This document shows positions 24,257-33,391 of a DNA stretch of 64,000 bases, piece by piece. The DNA lies in the NCBI RefSeq assembly GCF_002902285.1, contig NZ_PPRU01000031.1, positions 23,833 through 87,832 of the forward strand, given 5' to 3'. Position 1 is the first letter of the stretch. Each line of letters opens with the position of its first letter. This DNA is from Staphylococcus simulans. GTDB lineage: Bacteria > Bacillota > Bacilli > Staphylococcales > Staphylococcaceae. A program made the position numbers and the translations under genes. The notes under the pieces are model-generated. The model made no database searches. It saw only the letters and a list, made by a program, of their open reading frames with translations, and was not told the origin of the DNA.

Positions 24257-24865
24257 TTATAGCTTTTCAATATGTCCTTGAATGACGCTCGCATGTCCTG
24301 TGTGTGCAGTGCCTTCTTTACGTTCAATATCTCTTTTTTCTAGACTATGGATTTTAACAGGAAGGTCTTCAAGATAACCTTTGATTTCATCTACTTCATA
24401 AAGCATGGCTTTGTTTGGTGGGCCACCTGTTTTATTTTCGAGTTGTTCTGTTGAATAAAGTTCAAAGTAACTATGACCTTCTGATTTTAAAGGTTTGATT
24501 AAGTTATTGAACATCCCGCGTTTACCTTCTGGAGGAACATGTCCGAAGATATTCACGCTATAATCATAGGCATTTTCTGCAGTTAAATCAGACGCAGTGA
24601 TATCACCATAGTTCGCATCGACTGTAACACCTGCTTCTTCCGCAAGTTTTAATTCTTTCTCAATGCCGACTTTAGATAAATCATACGTTGTGACATCGTA
24701 GCCTAATGTCGCAAGATAAACTGCGTTACGTCCTTCACCTTCAGCTAACATCAATACCTTCTTTGGTGTATCTACTTTTTCTGAAAAGACGCTTTTAACA
24801 TATTGATTCGCTTCTTTACCATAAATATATGAGTCGGAATCAAATTTTTCATCCCAATGATTCAT
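24257..24865 (-). CDS. Class I SAM-dependent methyltransferase
   Basis: A 202-residue TehB-like methyltransferase. It opens MNHWDEKFDSDSYIYGKEAN, as many such small enzymes do; motif I is VLMLAEGEGRNAVYLA (about 38-53), the acidic post-I residue is in VTTYDLSKVG and motif II/III around NIFGHVPPEGKR. Substrate unknown; relatives methylate thiols, tellurite or small acids. ATG 24865 sits behind GAGAGGAGGC; an upstream in-frame start lacks a site. Monocistronic, divergent from rbsR. Confidence 0.85.
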   Translation of the reverse strand: MNHWDEKFDSDSYIYGKEANQYVKSVFSEKVDTPKKVLMLAEGEGRNAVYLATLGYDVTTYDLSKVGIEKELKLAEEAGVTVDANYGDITASDLTAENAYDYSVNIFGHVPPEGKRGMFNNLIKPLKSEGHSYFELYSTEQLENKTGGPPNKAMLYEVDEIKGYLEDLPVKIHSLEKRDIERKEGTAHTGHASVIQGHIEKL

Positions 24866-25073
24866 GGTGATGCCTCCTCTCTTTAACCTCAGTACTAGTC
24901 TAAAAAGTTTGAAGGAGTTAAGCAATTAAAACGAATTTAATAAATTATGAAAGGATTAGAGTTACAATGACTTACGAACTCTACAAACGAAATCAGAGAT
25001 GATATGATGAAAGAGATAAAAAGGTGGCACATTTGCGTAAGCGAGTCTGTCAACGTAAGGGGATTAAGCACTC

Positions 25074-26069
25074 ATGAAGAAAGTTTCAATTAAAGATGTC
25101 GCAAAAGAAGCAGGTGTATCCTTAACCACGGTTTCGCACATTTTAAATCATAAACAAGAACGCTTTTCGCAAGCGACAATTGATAAAGTGTTAACAGCTA
25201 AAGATAAATTAGGTTATATTCCAAATAAAAATGCCCAACAATTAAGAGGACATACGATTAAATTAATCGGGGTTTTAGTCCCCAGTTTAACGAACCCTTT
25301 CTTCTCAGCGATTATGCAGAGTATGGAACAACATAAGCCGGACTATGTGGATTTATTCTTCTTAAGTACTTCAGGTGACCATCTAGAACATAACATCAAG
25401 CATTTAGTTGAAAGAGGCATGGACGGTTTAGTCATTGCGCGATTAATCGATCAACCTGAAAGTATGAACAATTATTTAGAGAGACACAATGTTCCTTATG
25501 TCGTGTTAGACCAAAGTGAAGATAATGGATATACCGATATCATCCGAACAGATGAACAAACAGGCGGTGCTTTAGCGGCAGCACATCTTATTGATTTAAA
25601 TCATCAACATATTGCCATTGTACAACCGTATGAAATGATGTCGAATATGCAGGCACGTGTGAAAGGTTTTGAAGATTATTGCGAATCCCATGATGTTCAA
25701 AAACCGTTGAAGATAGAAACAGAACTGTCACCTTCAGGCGGTAAACAAATCGTTGATCAAATCATCGACAGTCAAGTGACTGCGGTTTTTGCGATTAACG
25801 ATGAAATGGCCATCGGGCTGATACGCGGCTTAAATGAACGTGGAAAAACTGTGCCTGAAGAAATTTCAGTCGTAGGTTATGACAACATCAGTTTCTCGCA
25901 ATATATGACACCGGCATTAACGACAGTAGCCCAACCCATTGCGTTAATTGGGGAAACAGCACTGAGATTAATCGTGAAGAAAATTACGGAGACTGATCAA
26001 GGGGTTGAACGTATTGAATTGCCGAATGAACTCGTGGTCAGAGAAACAACACAACAATTAAATCAATAA
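25074..26069 (+). CDS. rbsR: Ribose operon repressor, LacI family
   Basis: A 331-residue LacI/GalR regulator. The N-terminal helix-turn-helix reads SIKDVAKEAGVSLTTVSHIL (about 4-23) with the hinge helix NKNAQQLRGH near 50. The periplasmic-binding-like core follows (IGVLVPSLTNPFFSAIM, about 63-79, and VVGYDNISFSQYMTPALTTV, about 275-294). It is placed directly upstream of rbsU-rbsD-rbsK, as a ribose-responsive repressor would be. A perfect 16-bp palindrome at 26191-26206 before rbsU is the obvious operator. It has its own terminator, so regulator and operon are separate units. Confidence 0.9.
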   Translation: MKKVSIKDVAKEAGVSLTTVSHILNHKQERFSQATIDKVLTAKDKLGYIPNKNAQQLRGHTIKLIGVLVPSLTNPFFSAIMQSMEQHKPDYVDLFFLSTSGDHLEHNIKHLVERGMDGLVIARLIDQPESMNNYLERHNVPYVVLDQSEDNGYTDIIRTDEQTGGALAAAHLIDLNHQHIAIVQPYEMMSNMQARVKGFEDYCESHDVQKPLKIETELSPSGGKQIVDQIIDSQVTAVFAINDEMAIGLIRGLNERGKTVPEEISVVGYDNISFSQYMTPALTTVAQPIALIGETALRLIVKKITETDQGVERIELPNELVVRETTQQLNQ

Positions 26070-26081
26070 TCATTCATCAAA

Positions 26082-26120
26082 GACGGGACGCTTATCTCTT
26101 GATAAGTGTACTCGTTTTTT
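26082..26120 (+). terminator. Intrinsic terminator of rbsR
   Basis: Imperfect stem with arms GACGGGACGCTTATC and GATAAGTGTACTCGT followed by a T-run. Confidence 0.7.
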
Positions 26121-26146
26121 ATTGTGTCGAAAATCTTAAATATATA

Positions 26147-26160
26147 TGAAAACGTATACA
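26147..26160 (+). promoter_or_regulatory. cre-like site before rbsU
   Basis: TGAAAACGTATACA matches the cre consensus with one mismatch, upstream of the probable rbsU promoter. Confidence 0.55.
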
Positions 26161-26190
26161 AAATAAATGAAAAGTGCTAGTATGTGAGTA

Positions 26191-26206
26191 AGTAAAACGT
26201 TTTACT
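26191..26206 (+). promoter_or_regulatory. RbsR operator, perfect palindrome
   Basis: AGTAAAACGTTTTACT is a perfect 16-bp palindrome with a central CG, the form expected for a LacI-family repressor, 33 bases before the rbsU start. Confidence 0.75.
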
Positions 26207-26239
26207 AAATCCACTTAGAAAAAAATAGAGGTGTTATTC

Positions 26240-27121
26240 ATGAATCTAGTCGCTTTACTTATTGGTTTAGGTCCATTGCTTGGTTGGGGTTTATTCCCGA
26301 CGATTGCGTCAAAGTTCGGAGGTAAACCGGTCCATCAAATTATCGGAACGACGGTAGGGACATTAATCTTTGCGTTAGTCTTTGCGGGATTGACAGCCCA
26401 ACACTTCCCGACAGGTATGAACTTAATGTTTGCGTTGCTTTCTGGGGCAGGTTGGTGTTTCGGTCAAATTTTAACCTTCAAAGCCTTTGAACTTATCGGT
26501 TCTTCAAGAGCAATGCCAGTCACAACAGCTTTCCAATTGCTTGGTGCTTCATTATGGGGTGTCTTTGCGTTAGGTAACTGGCCAGGACTAAGCAATAAAA
26601 TTATCGGTTTTGTGGCGTTAATTGTGATTTTAATCGGTGCACGTATGACAGTATGGAGTGAACATCCTGAGGAACAAAACAGCGGTAACTTAAAGAAAGC
26701 AGTGGTTATCTTGCTGATTGGTGAAATTGGATATTGGCTATATTCAGCTGCACCACAAGCGACAGATATCGGAGGAAAAGCAGCCTTCTTACCTCAAGCT
26801 ATGGGTATGGTTCTCGTCGCAGTGATCTATGGTTTAACAATGATGAAGAAAGACAATCCATTTAAGAATAAGATTACATGGCTTCAAATCATTTCAGGTT
26901 TCTTCTTCGCATTTGCGGCGTTAACTTACTTAATTTCAGCACAACCAGATATGAATGGTCTTGCGACAGGCTTTATTTTATCTCAAACGTCAGTGGTTCT
27001 TGCGACGTTAACAGGTATTTATTTCTTAAATCAACGTAAGACGAAGAAAGAAATGTTGATTACGATGGTTGGTTTAGTGTTAATTTTAGCTGCCGCAACA
27101 GTCACAGTCTTTATTAAATAA
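26240..27121 (+). CDS. rbsU: Ribose uptake protein, GRP sugar transporter family
   Basis: A 293-residue permease with about ten hydrophobic spans, starting [20 protein letters not shown] and including [16 protein letters not shown] and [20 protein letters not shown], the signatures of the glucose/ribose porter (GRP) family of Gram-positive bacteria. It is expected to bring in ribose by proton symport. ATG at 26240 follows AGAGGTG. It is the first gene of the rbsU-rbsD-rbsK operon, behind the RbsR palindrome and a cre-like site. Two lysine/asparagine-rich loops face the cytoplasm. Confidence 0.9.
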   Translation: MNLVALLIGLGPLLGWGLFPTIASKFGGKPVHQIIGTTVGTLIFALVFAGLTAQHFPTGMNLMFALLSGAGWCFGQILTFKAFELIGSSRAMPVTTAFQLLGASLWGVFALGNWPGLSNKIIGFVALIVILIGARMTVWSEHPEEQNSGNLKKAVVILLIGEIGYWLYSAAPQATDIGGKAAFLPQAMGMVLVAVIYGLTMMKKDNPFKNKITWLQIISGFFFAFAALTYLISAQPDMNGLATGFILSQTSVVLATLTGIYFLNQRKTKKEMLITMVGLVLILAAATVTVFIK

Positions 27122-27138
27122 TTTTGGAGGGAATAGAA

Positions 27139-27543
27139 ATGAAGAAAACCCCTGTATTAAATAGTCATGTTTCACAAGCCATTGCGACAATCGGCCACTT
27201 TGATTTATTAACCATTAATGATGCGGGTATGCCGATTCCAAATGATGCACGTAGAATTGATTTAGCGGTCACAAAAGAGTTGCCGCGCTTTATCGATGTA
27301 CTAGAAATAGTCTTAACAGAAATGAAAATTCAAAAAATCTATTTAGCTGAAGAAATTAAAACACATAACCCAGCGCAGCTAAAACAAATTAAAGCACTGT
27401 TAGAGGATGATGTAGAGATTGAATTTATTCCACATACAGAAATGAAAGCCTACTTAAGTCATCCATTAAATAAAGGCAATATACGTACAGGTGAAATCAC
27501 ACCATTTTCAAATATTATTTTAGAATCTAATGTGACATTTTAA
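27139..27543 (+). CDS. rbsD: D-ribose pyranase
   Basis: A 134-residue mutarotase that interconverts beta-pyran and beta-furan ribose so that the kinase can use it. The motifs [20 protein letters not shown] (1-20, with active-site His20) and [20 protein letters not shown] are diagnostic, as is the end [14 protein letters not shown] at 27139 follows GGAGGGAA; an apparent longer start at 27124 is a TTG inside that region. It lies 17 bases after rbsU and 17 bases before rbsK in the same operon. Confidence 0.94.
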   Translation: MKKTPVLNSHVSQAIATIGHFDLLTINDAGMPIPNDARRIDLAVTKELPRFIDVLEIVLTEMKIQKIYLAEEIKTHNPAQLKQIKALLEDDVEIEFIPHTEMKAYLSHPLNKGNIRTGEITPFSNIILESNVTF

Positions 27544-27560
27544 GCGAGGAGAGATACAGT

Positions 27561-28472
27561 ATGACGAATAAAGTAGTAATTTTAGGTTCAACGAATGTGG
27601 ATCAGTTCTTAACTGTTGAGCGTTATGCGAAACCTGGTGAAACCTTGCATGTCAAAGAAGGACAAAAGAAATATGGCGGGGGTAAAGGTGCGAACCAAGC
27701 GATTGCGACAGCACGTATGAACGCAGATACGACGTTTATTTCAAAAGTCGGTAAAGATGGTTTAGCTGACTTTATGTTTGAAGGTTTCAAAGAAGCAGGA
27801 ATGAATACCGAGTATATTACAGAATCAGAAACAGCAGATACGGGCCAAGCATTTATTACAGTAGATAAAGACGGCAGTAATACCATCTACGTCTATGGCG
27901 GTGCGAATATGGATATTACACCTGAAGATGTGGCACAAGCTGAAGTAGTAATTAAAGAAGCGGATTATGTAGTGGCACAATTAGAAGTCCCTGTACCGGC
28001 GATTATCCGTGCGTTTGAAATTGCGCGTAAGCATGGTATTACAACGATTTTAAATCCAGCACCAGCAAGTGAATTGCCTGAAGAATTATTAGGACTGATA
28101 GATGTGATTATTCCGAATGAGTTTGAAGCGGAAATCTTATCTGGTATTCCAGTGACGGATGAAAAATCAATGGCTCAAAACGCAGACTATTTCTTAAGCT
28201 TAGGAATTAAAGTCGTATTAATTACTATCGGTGCACAAGGAACATATTACGCAGTCAAAGGCAACTCTGGCTTAGTCAAAGCATATAAAGTTGATGTTGT
28301 AGATACAACAGCAGCCGGAGATACTTTTATCGGCGCATTTGTCAGTGCGTTTGACGTGAAACAAATGAATTTAGAAACTGCGATTGATTTTGCGAATAAA
28401 GCAGCATCTTATACAGTTCAAAAAGCAGGGGCGCAAATCTCTATCCCATTCGCAAAAGACATTGAATATTAA
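27561..28472 (+). CDS. rbsK: Ribokinase
   Basis: A 303-residue PfkB-family kinase that phosphorylates ribose to ribose-5-phosphate with ATP. It shows the N-terminal VVILGSTNVDQFLTVERY, substrate-binding KKYGGGKGANQAIA (about 37-50) and the C-terminal anion hole and catalytic base DTTAAGDTFIGAF (about 250-262). It is the last gene of the ribose operon, followed by a strong terminator. GAGGAGAG precedes the ATG. Confidence 0.95.
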   Translation: MTNKVVILGSTNVDQFLTVERYAKPGETLHVKEGQKKYGGGKGANQAIATARMNADTTFISKVGKDGLADFMFEGFKEAGMNTEYITESETADTGQAFITVDKDGSNTIYVYGGANMDITPEDVAQAEVVIKEADYVVAQLEVPVPAIIRAFEIARKHGITTILNPAPASELPEELLGLIDVIIPNEFEAEILSGIPVTDEKSMAQNADYFLSLGIKVVLITIGAQGTYYAVKGNSGLVKAYKVDVVDTTAAGDTFIGAFVSAFDVKQMNLETAIDFANKAASYTVQKAGAQISIPFAKDIEY

Positions 28473-28481
28473 ACGAACTTC

Positions 28482-28517
28482 AAAAACCTATCCATATATG
28501 CGAGGATAGGTTTTTTT
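28482..28517. terminator. Terminator shared by rbsK and the convergent membrane gene
   Basis: Stem AAAACCTATCC / GGATAGGTTTT followed by further T; its right edge touches the stop codon of the minus-strand gene. Confidence 0.8.
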
Positions 28518-29026
28518 CATTGTCTGAGATTAATCTTATGCATGATGAGGGAGATCCAACTGATTAAAAGCACAGGCAGTAACGTTAAATTCAAAGCTTC
28601 GATATTCAAGATATGAAACAGCGTATGGATGTCGACTTCTAATTTAATTCTAGATAATGATTGTGTCATTACTTGATAGAGTGTGAGATAGACTAATAAC
28701 CATTGGATGAAATATTCAACGACAGTTAAGGTCCATACATCATTGAACCAACGTTTGATGAAATAACGAAGTAAGAAAAATTCAATAATTCCACTTGTTA
28801 AAATCATTAAGAGTCCCGTTATGAATAAATCATTACCCAAGTCAATGATAGCGCTTATTAATAAGATAATAGATACGCCTAGCAGTAAAGCAATAAAAGC
28901 GGTAAAGATTAAGAGTGTACTTAAGAGTGCTGTTTGTAGGAATGCGTTTTTCTTTTTACCGAGATTAGCCAAATAATCAATAGCTAAAAACATGATAAGT
29001 ACTAAGATGATGTTAAATAGCGTCAT
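28517..29026 (-). CDS. Hypothetical integral membrane protein
   Basis: A 169-residue protein that I do not recognise. About five hydrophobic spans are visible (about 3-22, 31-55, 60-85, 100-118 and 140-160), separated by short charged turns such as NLGKKKNAF and RYFIKRWFN. No motif points to transport or catalysis. The ATG at 29026 is preferred to a GTG three codons earlier because AAAGGACGTG then has normal spacing. Its stop codon lies in the terminator it shares with rbsK. It is divergent from the CPBP gene. Confidence 0.7.
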   Translation of the reverse strand: MTLFNIILVLIMFLAIDYLANLGKKKNAFLQTALLSTLLIFTAFIALLLGVSIILLISAIIDLGNDLFITGLLMILTSGIIEFFLLRYFIKRWFNDVWTLTVVEYFIQWLLVYLTLYQVMTQSLSRIKLEVDIHTLFHILNIEALNLTLLPVLLISWISLIMHKINLRQ

Positions 29027-29138
29027 AGATGTCACGTCCTTTGATTAATGAAGTTAAAAAATAATATTTGCGGTAGATATCCGATTGTGAGAAAATTAAA
29101 TAGATAAACTATACTAATTATATAATGGAGAACAACTT

Positions 29139-29972
29139 ATGGAAAATCAATTTACATAACATTATAAGGGAAGTTGGCTTAAGTTTTCACTCTTATCCAT
29201 CTTGATGATGCTAGGTGGCGGGTTGTTTGCGGGGCCTTTTTATTTAATGGTCAGAAATCATCCCCTTCAAGAAGTCATTCTACTTCCTGTCCCATTTATA
29301 TTTTCAATATTAATTCTCTTTTGGTATGTACATAACAGAGAGCACCTTCCGTTAAGTTCAGTCGGTATTTACCGTACATATGCTTTCAGAAAGCTAGGTA
29401 TCGGAGGCTTATTCGGATTTATCGTCTTCTCTGTAGTGATTTTAATTTTAGTGTTATTTGGAAATATCTCAATTGTCGGCAATACGCTGAATCAAACGGT
29501 GTTATTAGGTATCGGTTTAGCGTTTATTGGATTTTGTATTCAAGCAAGCGCAGAAGAACTTTTGATGCGTGGATATCTCCAAACACGTTTAACACAGCGA
29601 TATGGTGATCGTTTTGCGATTGTGTGTTCAGCAGTGGTCTTCACCTTACTCCATGGGATGAACCCTAATATTTCCATTGTCGGTGTGACGAATATATTCT
29701 TAGTCGGTATTGTCTTGTCTTTAATCTACAGAATCGACGGTACGATTTGGATAGTTGCTGGGTTCCATATTATATGGAACTTCGTACAAGGTTGTATTTA
29801 TGGGATTAATGTCAGTGGAAATGAACTGAATTTCAGTTTGTTTAAAACGAAATATCATACGGATAACATACTGACTGGCGGTACGATGGGTATCGAAGGC
29901 AGTATTATTTTGACAGTGTTGTTTATCGTGCTCATTATTAATTTGGCGAAGCGGCTCAAAGTAAACTTTTAA
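29139..29972 (+). pseudogene. CPBP family intramembrane metalloprotease with early in-frame stop
   Basis: The best start is ATG 29139, nine bases after GGAG, reading MENQFT and then TAA at 29157-29159. The same frame continues without further interruption (HYKGSWLKFSLLSILMM...) to 29972. The remaining sequence is a full Abi/CAAX-type protease: about seven spans, the EE-x3-R motif in SAEELLMRGYLQTR, the histidine in LLHGMNPN and the last motif GFHIIWNF. One changed base in the TAA would restore a protein of about 277 residues. Translation might alternatively begin at the in-frame TTG or ATG codons at 29199-29205, giving a shortened first helix; no good ribosome site precedes them. Family members mature prenylated peptides or give bacteriocin self-immunity. 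Confidence 0.75.
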
Positions 29973-30000
29973 CTTAATACAAATGAAATTAGTCTTTTTC

Positions 30001-30045
30001 ATCCTCTTTCAAGTGAGTATCTCATTAATGAAAGAGGATTTTTTT
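30001..30045 (+). terminator. Intrinsic terminator
   Basis: Stem ATCCTCTTTCA / TGAAAGAGGAT followed by seven T, 28 bases after the CPBP frame ends. Confidence 0.78.
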
Positions 30046-30140
30046 ATATTTATTTTTAAAAGAAATCCTCTAGTGACAAGGCTTTAAAGCGTATTGATAT
30101 GAAGCAAATCAAAAAATTTAAAAAAAGTTGAGCTTAGGGG

Positions 30141-30187
30141 TTTACAAATTTTAAAACACCACTTATAATTTAGTTAAGTTAACTAAA
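30141..30187 (+). promoter_or_regulatory. Promoter overlapped by a palindromic MarR operator
   Basis: TTTACA (30141-30146), 17-base spacer, TATAAT (30164-30169), followed at once by the perfect palindrome TTTAGTTAAGTTAACTAAA (30169-30187). The palindrome covers the -10 edge and start site of the suffix-domain/marR operon. Confidence 0.75.
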
Positions 30188-30224
30188 CTAATTAAATAAA
30201 ACAAGGAAAAGGTAGGCGGTTATT

Positions 30225-30626
30225 ATGCTTAAAAATAAATCGAAAAAATTTAAAATAGGAATTACACTTTTAATTATTGGAGCAGCGATGTACGGTGTTG
30301 CAGCACTTATCGGATTCTTACCGATTGCGTTAAAACTTAAAGGAATTATTATCGGCAGTGTCTTAGTATTTGGAGAAGTTAATATTTTAGTATCAATCGT
30401 ATTGCTTGGTAAACAAGTCGTTAAAAAATACAAAAGCAAATTAAACCCGAAAAACTGGTTCAAGAAAAAAGAAACTGTAGTCACAGAAGCAACTGAAGTG
30501 AACGTTGAGAACGCAACAGAAGCCCCTTATAATGAAACACAAGCAGATCAAACAACAGTTATTGAATTAAAAACAGTGAAAAAAGGAAGTCGTAAACATG
30601 ACACAATCAAACCTAACGCAAATTGA
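30225..30626 (+). CDS. Transporter-suffix-domain membrane protein
   Basis: A 133-residue protein with two membrane spans (about 10-33 and 41-62) and a basic/polar tail. The stretch from FKIGITLLIIGAAMYG to KYKSKLNPKNWFKKK matches the small suffix domain that is fused to RND-type permeases in some bacteria and is free-standing in others; its job is unknown. It shares an operon with the MarR regulator, whose gene starts inside its last 29 bases. A near-consensus promoter and a palindromic operator precede it, so it is probably the regulated target and may assist an efflux or envelope function. Confidence 0.75.
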   Translation: MLKNKSKKFKIGITLLIIGAAMYGVAALIGFLPIALKLKGIIIGSVLVFGEVNILVSIVLLGKQVVKKYKSKLNPKNWFKKKETVVTEATEVNVENATEAPYNETQADQTTVIELKTVKKGSRKHDTIKPNAN

Positions 30627-31038
30627 ACATGTCGCTCAGGAAATCACCAAAATTAACGAAGAGATTGCGATAGAATACATGCAGCAAGAACGAGAGTATT
30701 CACATTTTAAATTAAACAATCAGCAACATGTGATTATGACCATCTTAGTAGAAAACCAAGATATGAAACCAAGTGAATTAGCACAACGTTTAGATGTCTC
30801 TAAAAGTGCCATCAGCCAACAACTTCAAAAGTTGAAACAAAAAGATTATATCTATCTGTATAAAGATGACCATGATAAACGTTCATCCATCATTGGTCTA
30901 GGTGAAAAAGGACTAGAATATAAAGAGAGTATTAATGATTATATTCATGATTTTAGTAAAAAATGCGCAGATACTTTCTCATATGAAGAGATTGTAGAAA
31001 TCAGAAACGCATTAATAAAGTTACAAAAAATCATTTAA
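30598..31038 (+). CDS. MarR family transcriptional regulator
   Basis: A 146-residue winged-helix regulator. The recognition region is MKPSELAQRLDVSKSAISQQLQKLKQKDYIYLYKDDHDKR (HTH about 58-82, wing with D-x-R about 90-100). N- and C-terminal helices would form the dimer. It overlaps the upstream membrane gene by 29 bases, so translation is probably coupled. A perfect 19-bp palindrome at the operon promoter suggests self-repression, released by an unknown ligand. Confidence 0.9.
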   Translation: MTQSNLTQIEHVAQEITKINEEIAIEYMQQEREYSHFKLNNQQHVIMTILVENQDMKPSELAQRLDVSKSAISQQLQKLKQKDYIYLYKDDHDKRSSIIGLGEKGLEYKESINDYIHDFSKKCADTFSYEEIVEIRNALIKLQKII

Positions 31039-31052
31039 TTTATAGATTCTAA

Positions 31053-31085
31053 AAGGCAACTTCCAATTGGAGGTTGTCTTTTTTA
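31053..31085 (+). terminator. Intrinsic terminator
   Basis: Stem AAGGCAACTTCC / GGAGGTTGTCTT with short loop and T-run, after marR. Confidence 0.75.
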
Positions 31086-31176
31086 TTGGGGTGATATCTG
31101 AAAATTATGAATTCACATTGACAATTCCGACGGTCTCACTATAATTAAAATTATTCAACAACAGGAGGCAGACATC

Positions 31177-31899
31177 ATGAAAACGATAGGTATTTCCGCA
31201 AATATATTAACGGATCAAGCAGGAATGTTTCCAGGCTATAAGCGTTGTTATGTCAATCAGGATTATATCCGCTCGATTGTGAAACAAGGCGCTGTGCCGA
31301 TGGTTATTCCTATAACAGATAACGATGACATTATAGAAGCACAAATCAGACAAGTAGATGCTTTACTCTTAAGCGGGGGACAAGATGTCAGTCCGCAACT
31401 TTACAATGAAGACCCGCAAGACAAATTAGGTGAAACATTACTTGCGAGAGATGTGTTTGATTTTAAATTGATAGAGAAAGCGAAAGAACGTTTTATACCA
31501 ATTCTAGGGATTTGTCGTGGTGCCCAAGTCTTAAATGTTTTTCACGGTGGTTCTTTATTCCAAGATACGTCGTATCGTCAAATACAATCACTTAGACACT
31601 GGCAACCAACGAATCCGACTGAGAAGACACATGAAATCAAAGTCTTTCCGAACACACGTTTAAGTGCGTTATTTCCTGAAGGTCGATTCTATGTGAACTC
31701 TTTCCATCACCAAGTCGTTAATCAACTGGCAGAAGGTTTCAGAGTCATGGCACAATCTAATGATGGGGTGATTGAAGCCTTTGAATCAGAATCATATCCA
31801 TATATGGTCGGTATTCAGTGGCACCCTGAAATGTTGTGGCATGAAAACAGTATGGATGCATTATTTAAAGATTTTGTGGATCAAATTGAAAGAAGATGA
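31177..31899 (+). CDS. Gamma-glutamyl-gamma-aminobutyrate hydrolase family (peptidase C26)
   Basis: A 240-residue class I glutamine-amidotransferase-fold hydrolase of the PuuD type. The nucleophile is the cysteine in ILGICRGAQVLNV (about 111), the catalytic His and Glu are in GIQWHPEMLWH (about 215-217), and LLSGGQDVSP (about 67-76) and NSFHHQVV complete the site. Family members split gamma-glutamyl amides such as gamma-Glu-GABA. Four bases separate it from an amino-acid permease gene, suggesting uptake and hydrolysis of a gamma-glutamyl compound or amino acid. AGGAGG precedes the ATG. Confidence 0.87.
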   Translation: MKTIGISANILTDQAGMFPGYKRCYVNQDYIRSIVKQGAVPMVIPITDNDDIIEAQIRQVDALLLSGGQDVSPQLYNEDPQDKLGETLLARDVFDFKLIEKAKERFIPILGICRGAQVLNVFHGGSLFQDTSYRQIQSLRHWQPTNPTEKTHEIKVFPNTRLSALFPEGRFYVNSFHHQVVNQLAEGFRVMAQSNDGVIEAFESESYPYMVGIQWHPEMLWHENSMDALFKDFVDQIERR

Positions 31900-31903
31900 C
31901 AGC

Positions 31904-33262
31904 ATGAAAAAACTAGGATTTTGGTCTATTGTCCTTTTAGCGATTAACTCTATTATCGGTTCAGGTATTTTCTTATCACCTGGAGCGGTTATTCAAAAAG
32001 CAGGTAAGTATACTTTAGTAGTTTATGCCGCCGCTGCAATCTTTGCGGCAGTATTAGCGATTACTTTCGCAGCCGCAGCGAAATATGTGAATAAAAGCGG
32101 GGCATCTTATGCTTATGCCACAGCAGCATTTGGTGAAAATGTAGGTTTCTATGTAGGAATTACACGCTTTGTTGCGGCAAGTATTGCTTGGGGTGTCATT
32201 GCGACTGCAGTAGTGAAAACCACACTCGCAATTTTCGGTGGTAATGCCCAAGATTTTGTATCAGTGACTATCGGGTTATTGATTTTAATGGTGGTGTTAT
32301 TACTGGTGAATGTGACAGGTAATAAAGTATTTGCCTTTTTCAATAACTTAGCTACAATTGGTAAACTCGCTGCCTTAATCACAACGATTATTGTTGGTTT
32401 TATCGTCGTTATGATGACTGGTCATTCTCACTTTAATGACATTAATCAATTAGTCGATGTTTCTCAATTAAATACATCAACTTTTGTGATGGCAGTTATT
32501 GCAGCATTTTATGCCTTTGTGGGCTTTGAGAGTGTCGCAAGTGGTGCGGAGGATATGAAAGCACCAGAAAAGAATTTGCCACGTGCGATTCCATTGGCCA
32601 TTTTAATTATCGCAGTGATTTATATTAGTATTATTGCGGTCATTATGATGATTAATCCGACCGCAGTATTAACCAGCAAACATGTCGTATCTTTAGTTAC
32701 TGTGTTTGAATCACCTATTATTTCGAATATTATTTTGTATGGTGCTTTAATCTCTATGGTAGGTATTAGTATCGCAGGATCATTCTCAACACCGAGAATT
32801 TTAGAAGCGATTGCGAATGAAAACCAAGTACCCGCGTGGTTTAAACAAAGAACGAAATATGATTTTCCGTTCAATGCGTTCATTACGACGTTCTTAGTCG
32901 CATTAATTATTCCGATGGCTTTTCAATATAATATGGTCAGTATTATTGTGTTAAGTTCAATTTCACGCTTTATTCAATTCATTGTAGTACCTATAGGGGT
33001 TATTATGTTTTATTATAATCGTTCACGAGGGGAAGTATTGCCGAATGTCTATAAAAATAAATTTACAGACGTGATTTTACCAATTATCGCATTAATTTTA
33101 ACCGTAGTGTTACTTATCAAGTTTGATTGGAAAGGTCAATTCTCTATTGTGACACCACACCATATTGAACCGAATTACTTCGCGATTACTGCGATGGTAA
33201 TTGGTTATGTTGTCTTACCATTGGTGTTATTTATAGCAAATCAAAAACGCAGAAATGTATAA
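31904..33262 (+). CDS. APC superfamily amino acid permease
   Basis: A 452-residue permease with about twelve spans. The first helix has the APC substrate motif INSIIGSGIFLSPGAV (about 13-28), and FYAFVGFESVASGAEDMKAPEKNLPRA (about 205) is the conserved helix 6-loop signature. The start ATG at 31904 is four bases past the hydrolase stop; a longer in-frame reading overlapping that gene has no site of its own. Substrate not identified; the amidotransferase partner suggests glutamate-, GABA- or polyamine-related amino acids. A terminator follows. Confidence 0.88.
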   Translation: MKKLGFWSIVLLAINSIIGSGIFLSPGAVIQKAGKYTLVVYAAAAIFAAVLAITFAAAAKYVNKSGASYAYATAAFGENVGFYVGITRFVAASIAWGVIATAVVKTTLAIFGGNAQDFVSVTIGLLILMVVLLLVNVTGNKVFAFFNNLATIGKLAALITTIIVGFIVVMMTGHSHFNDINQLVDVSQLNTSTFVMAVIAAFYAFVGFESVASGAEDMKAPEKNLPRAIPLAILIIAVIYISIIAVIMMINPTAVLTSKHVVSLVTVFESPIISNIILYGALISMVGISIAGSFSTPRILEAIANENQVPAWFKQRTKYDFPFNAFITTFLVALIIPMAFQYNMVSIIVLSSISRFIQFIVVPIGVIMFYYNRSRGEVLPNVYKNKFTDVILPIIALILTVVLLIKFDWKGQFSIVTPHHIEPNYFAITAMVIGYVVLPLVLFIANQKRRNV

Positions 33263-33277
33263 AATGAATGTAGGCAG

Positions 33278-33318
33278 ACACTATCTTCTTTTGAATCATC
33301 AGGGAAGATAGTGTTTTT
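33278..33318. terminator. Hairpin terminator
   Basis: Perfect 11-bp stem ACACTATCTTC / GAAGATAGTGT with T-run, after the permease. Confidence 0.8.
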
Positions 33319-33391
33319 GTAGGTATATGAAACTTTTTCTTTCATTAGGGTAATTAAAATACAAAATAAGAAAGAGAAAGGAGCGTACACT

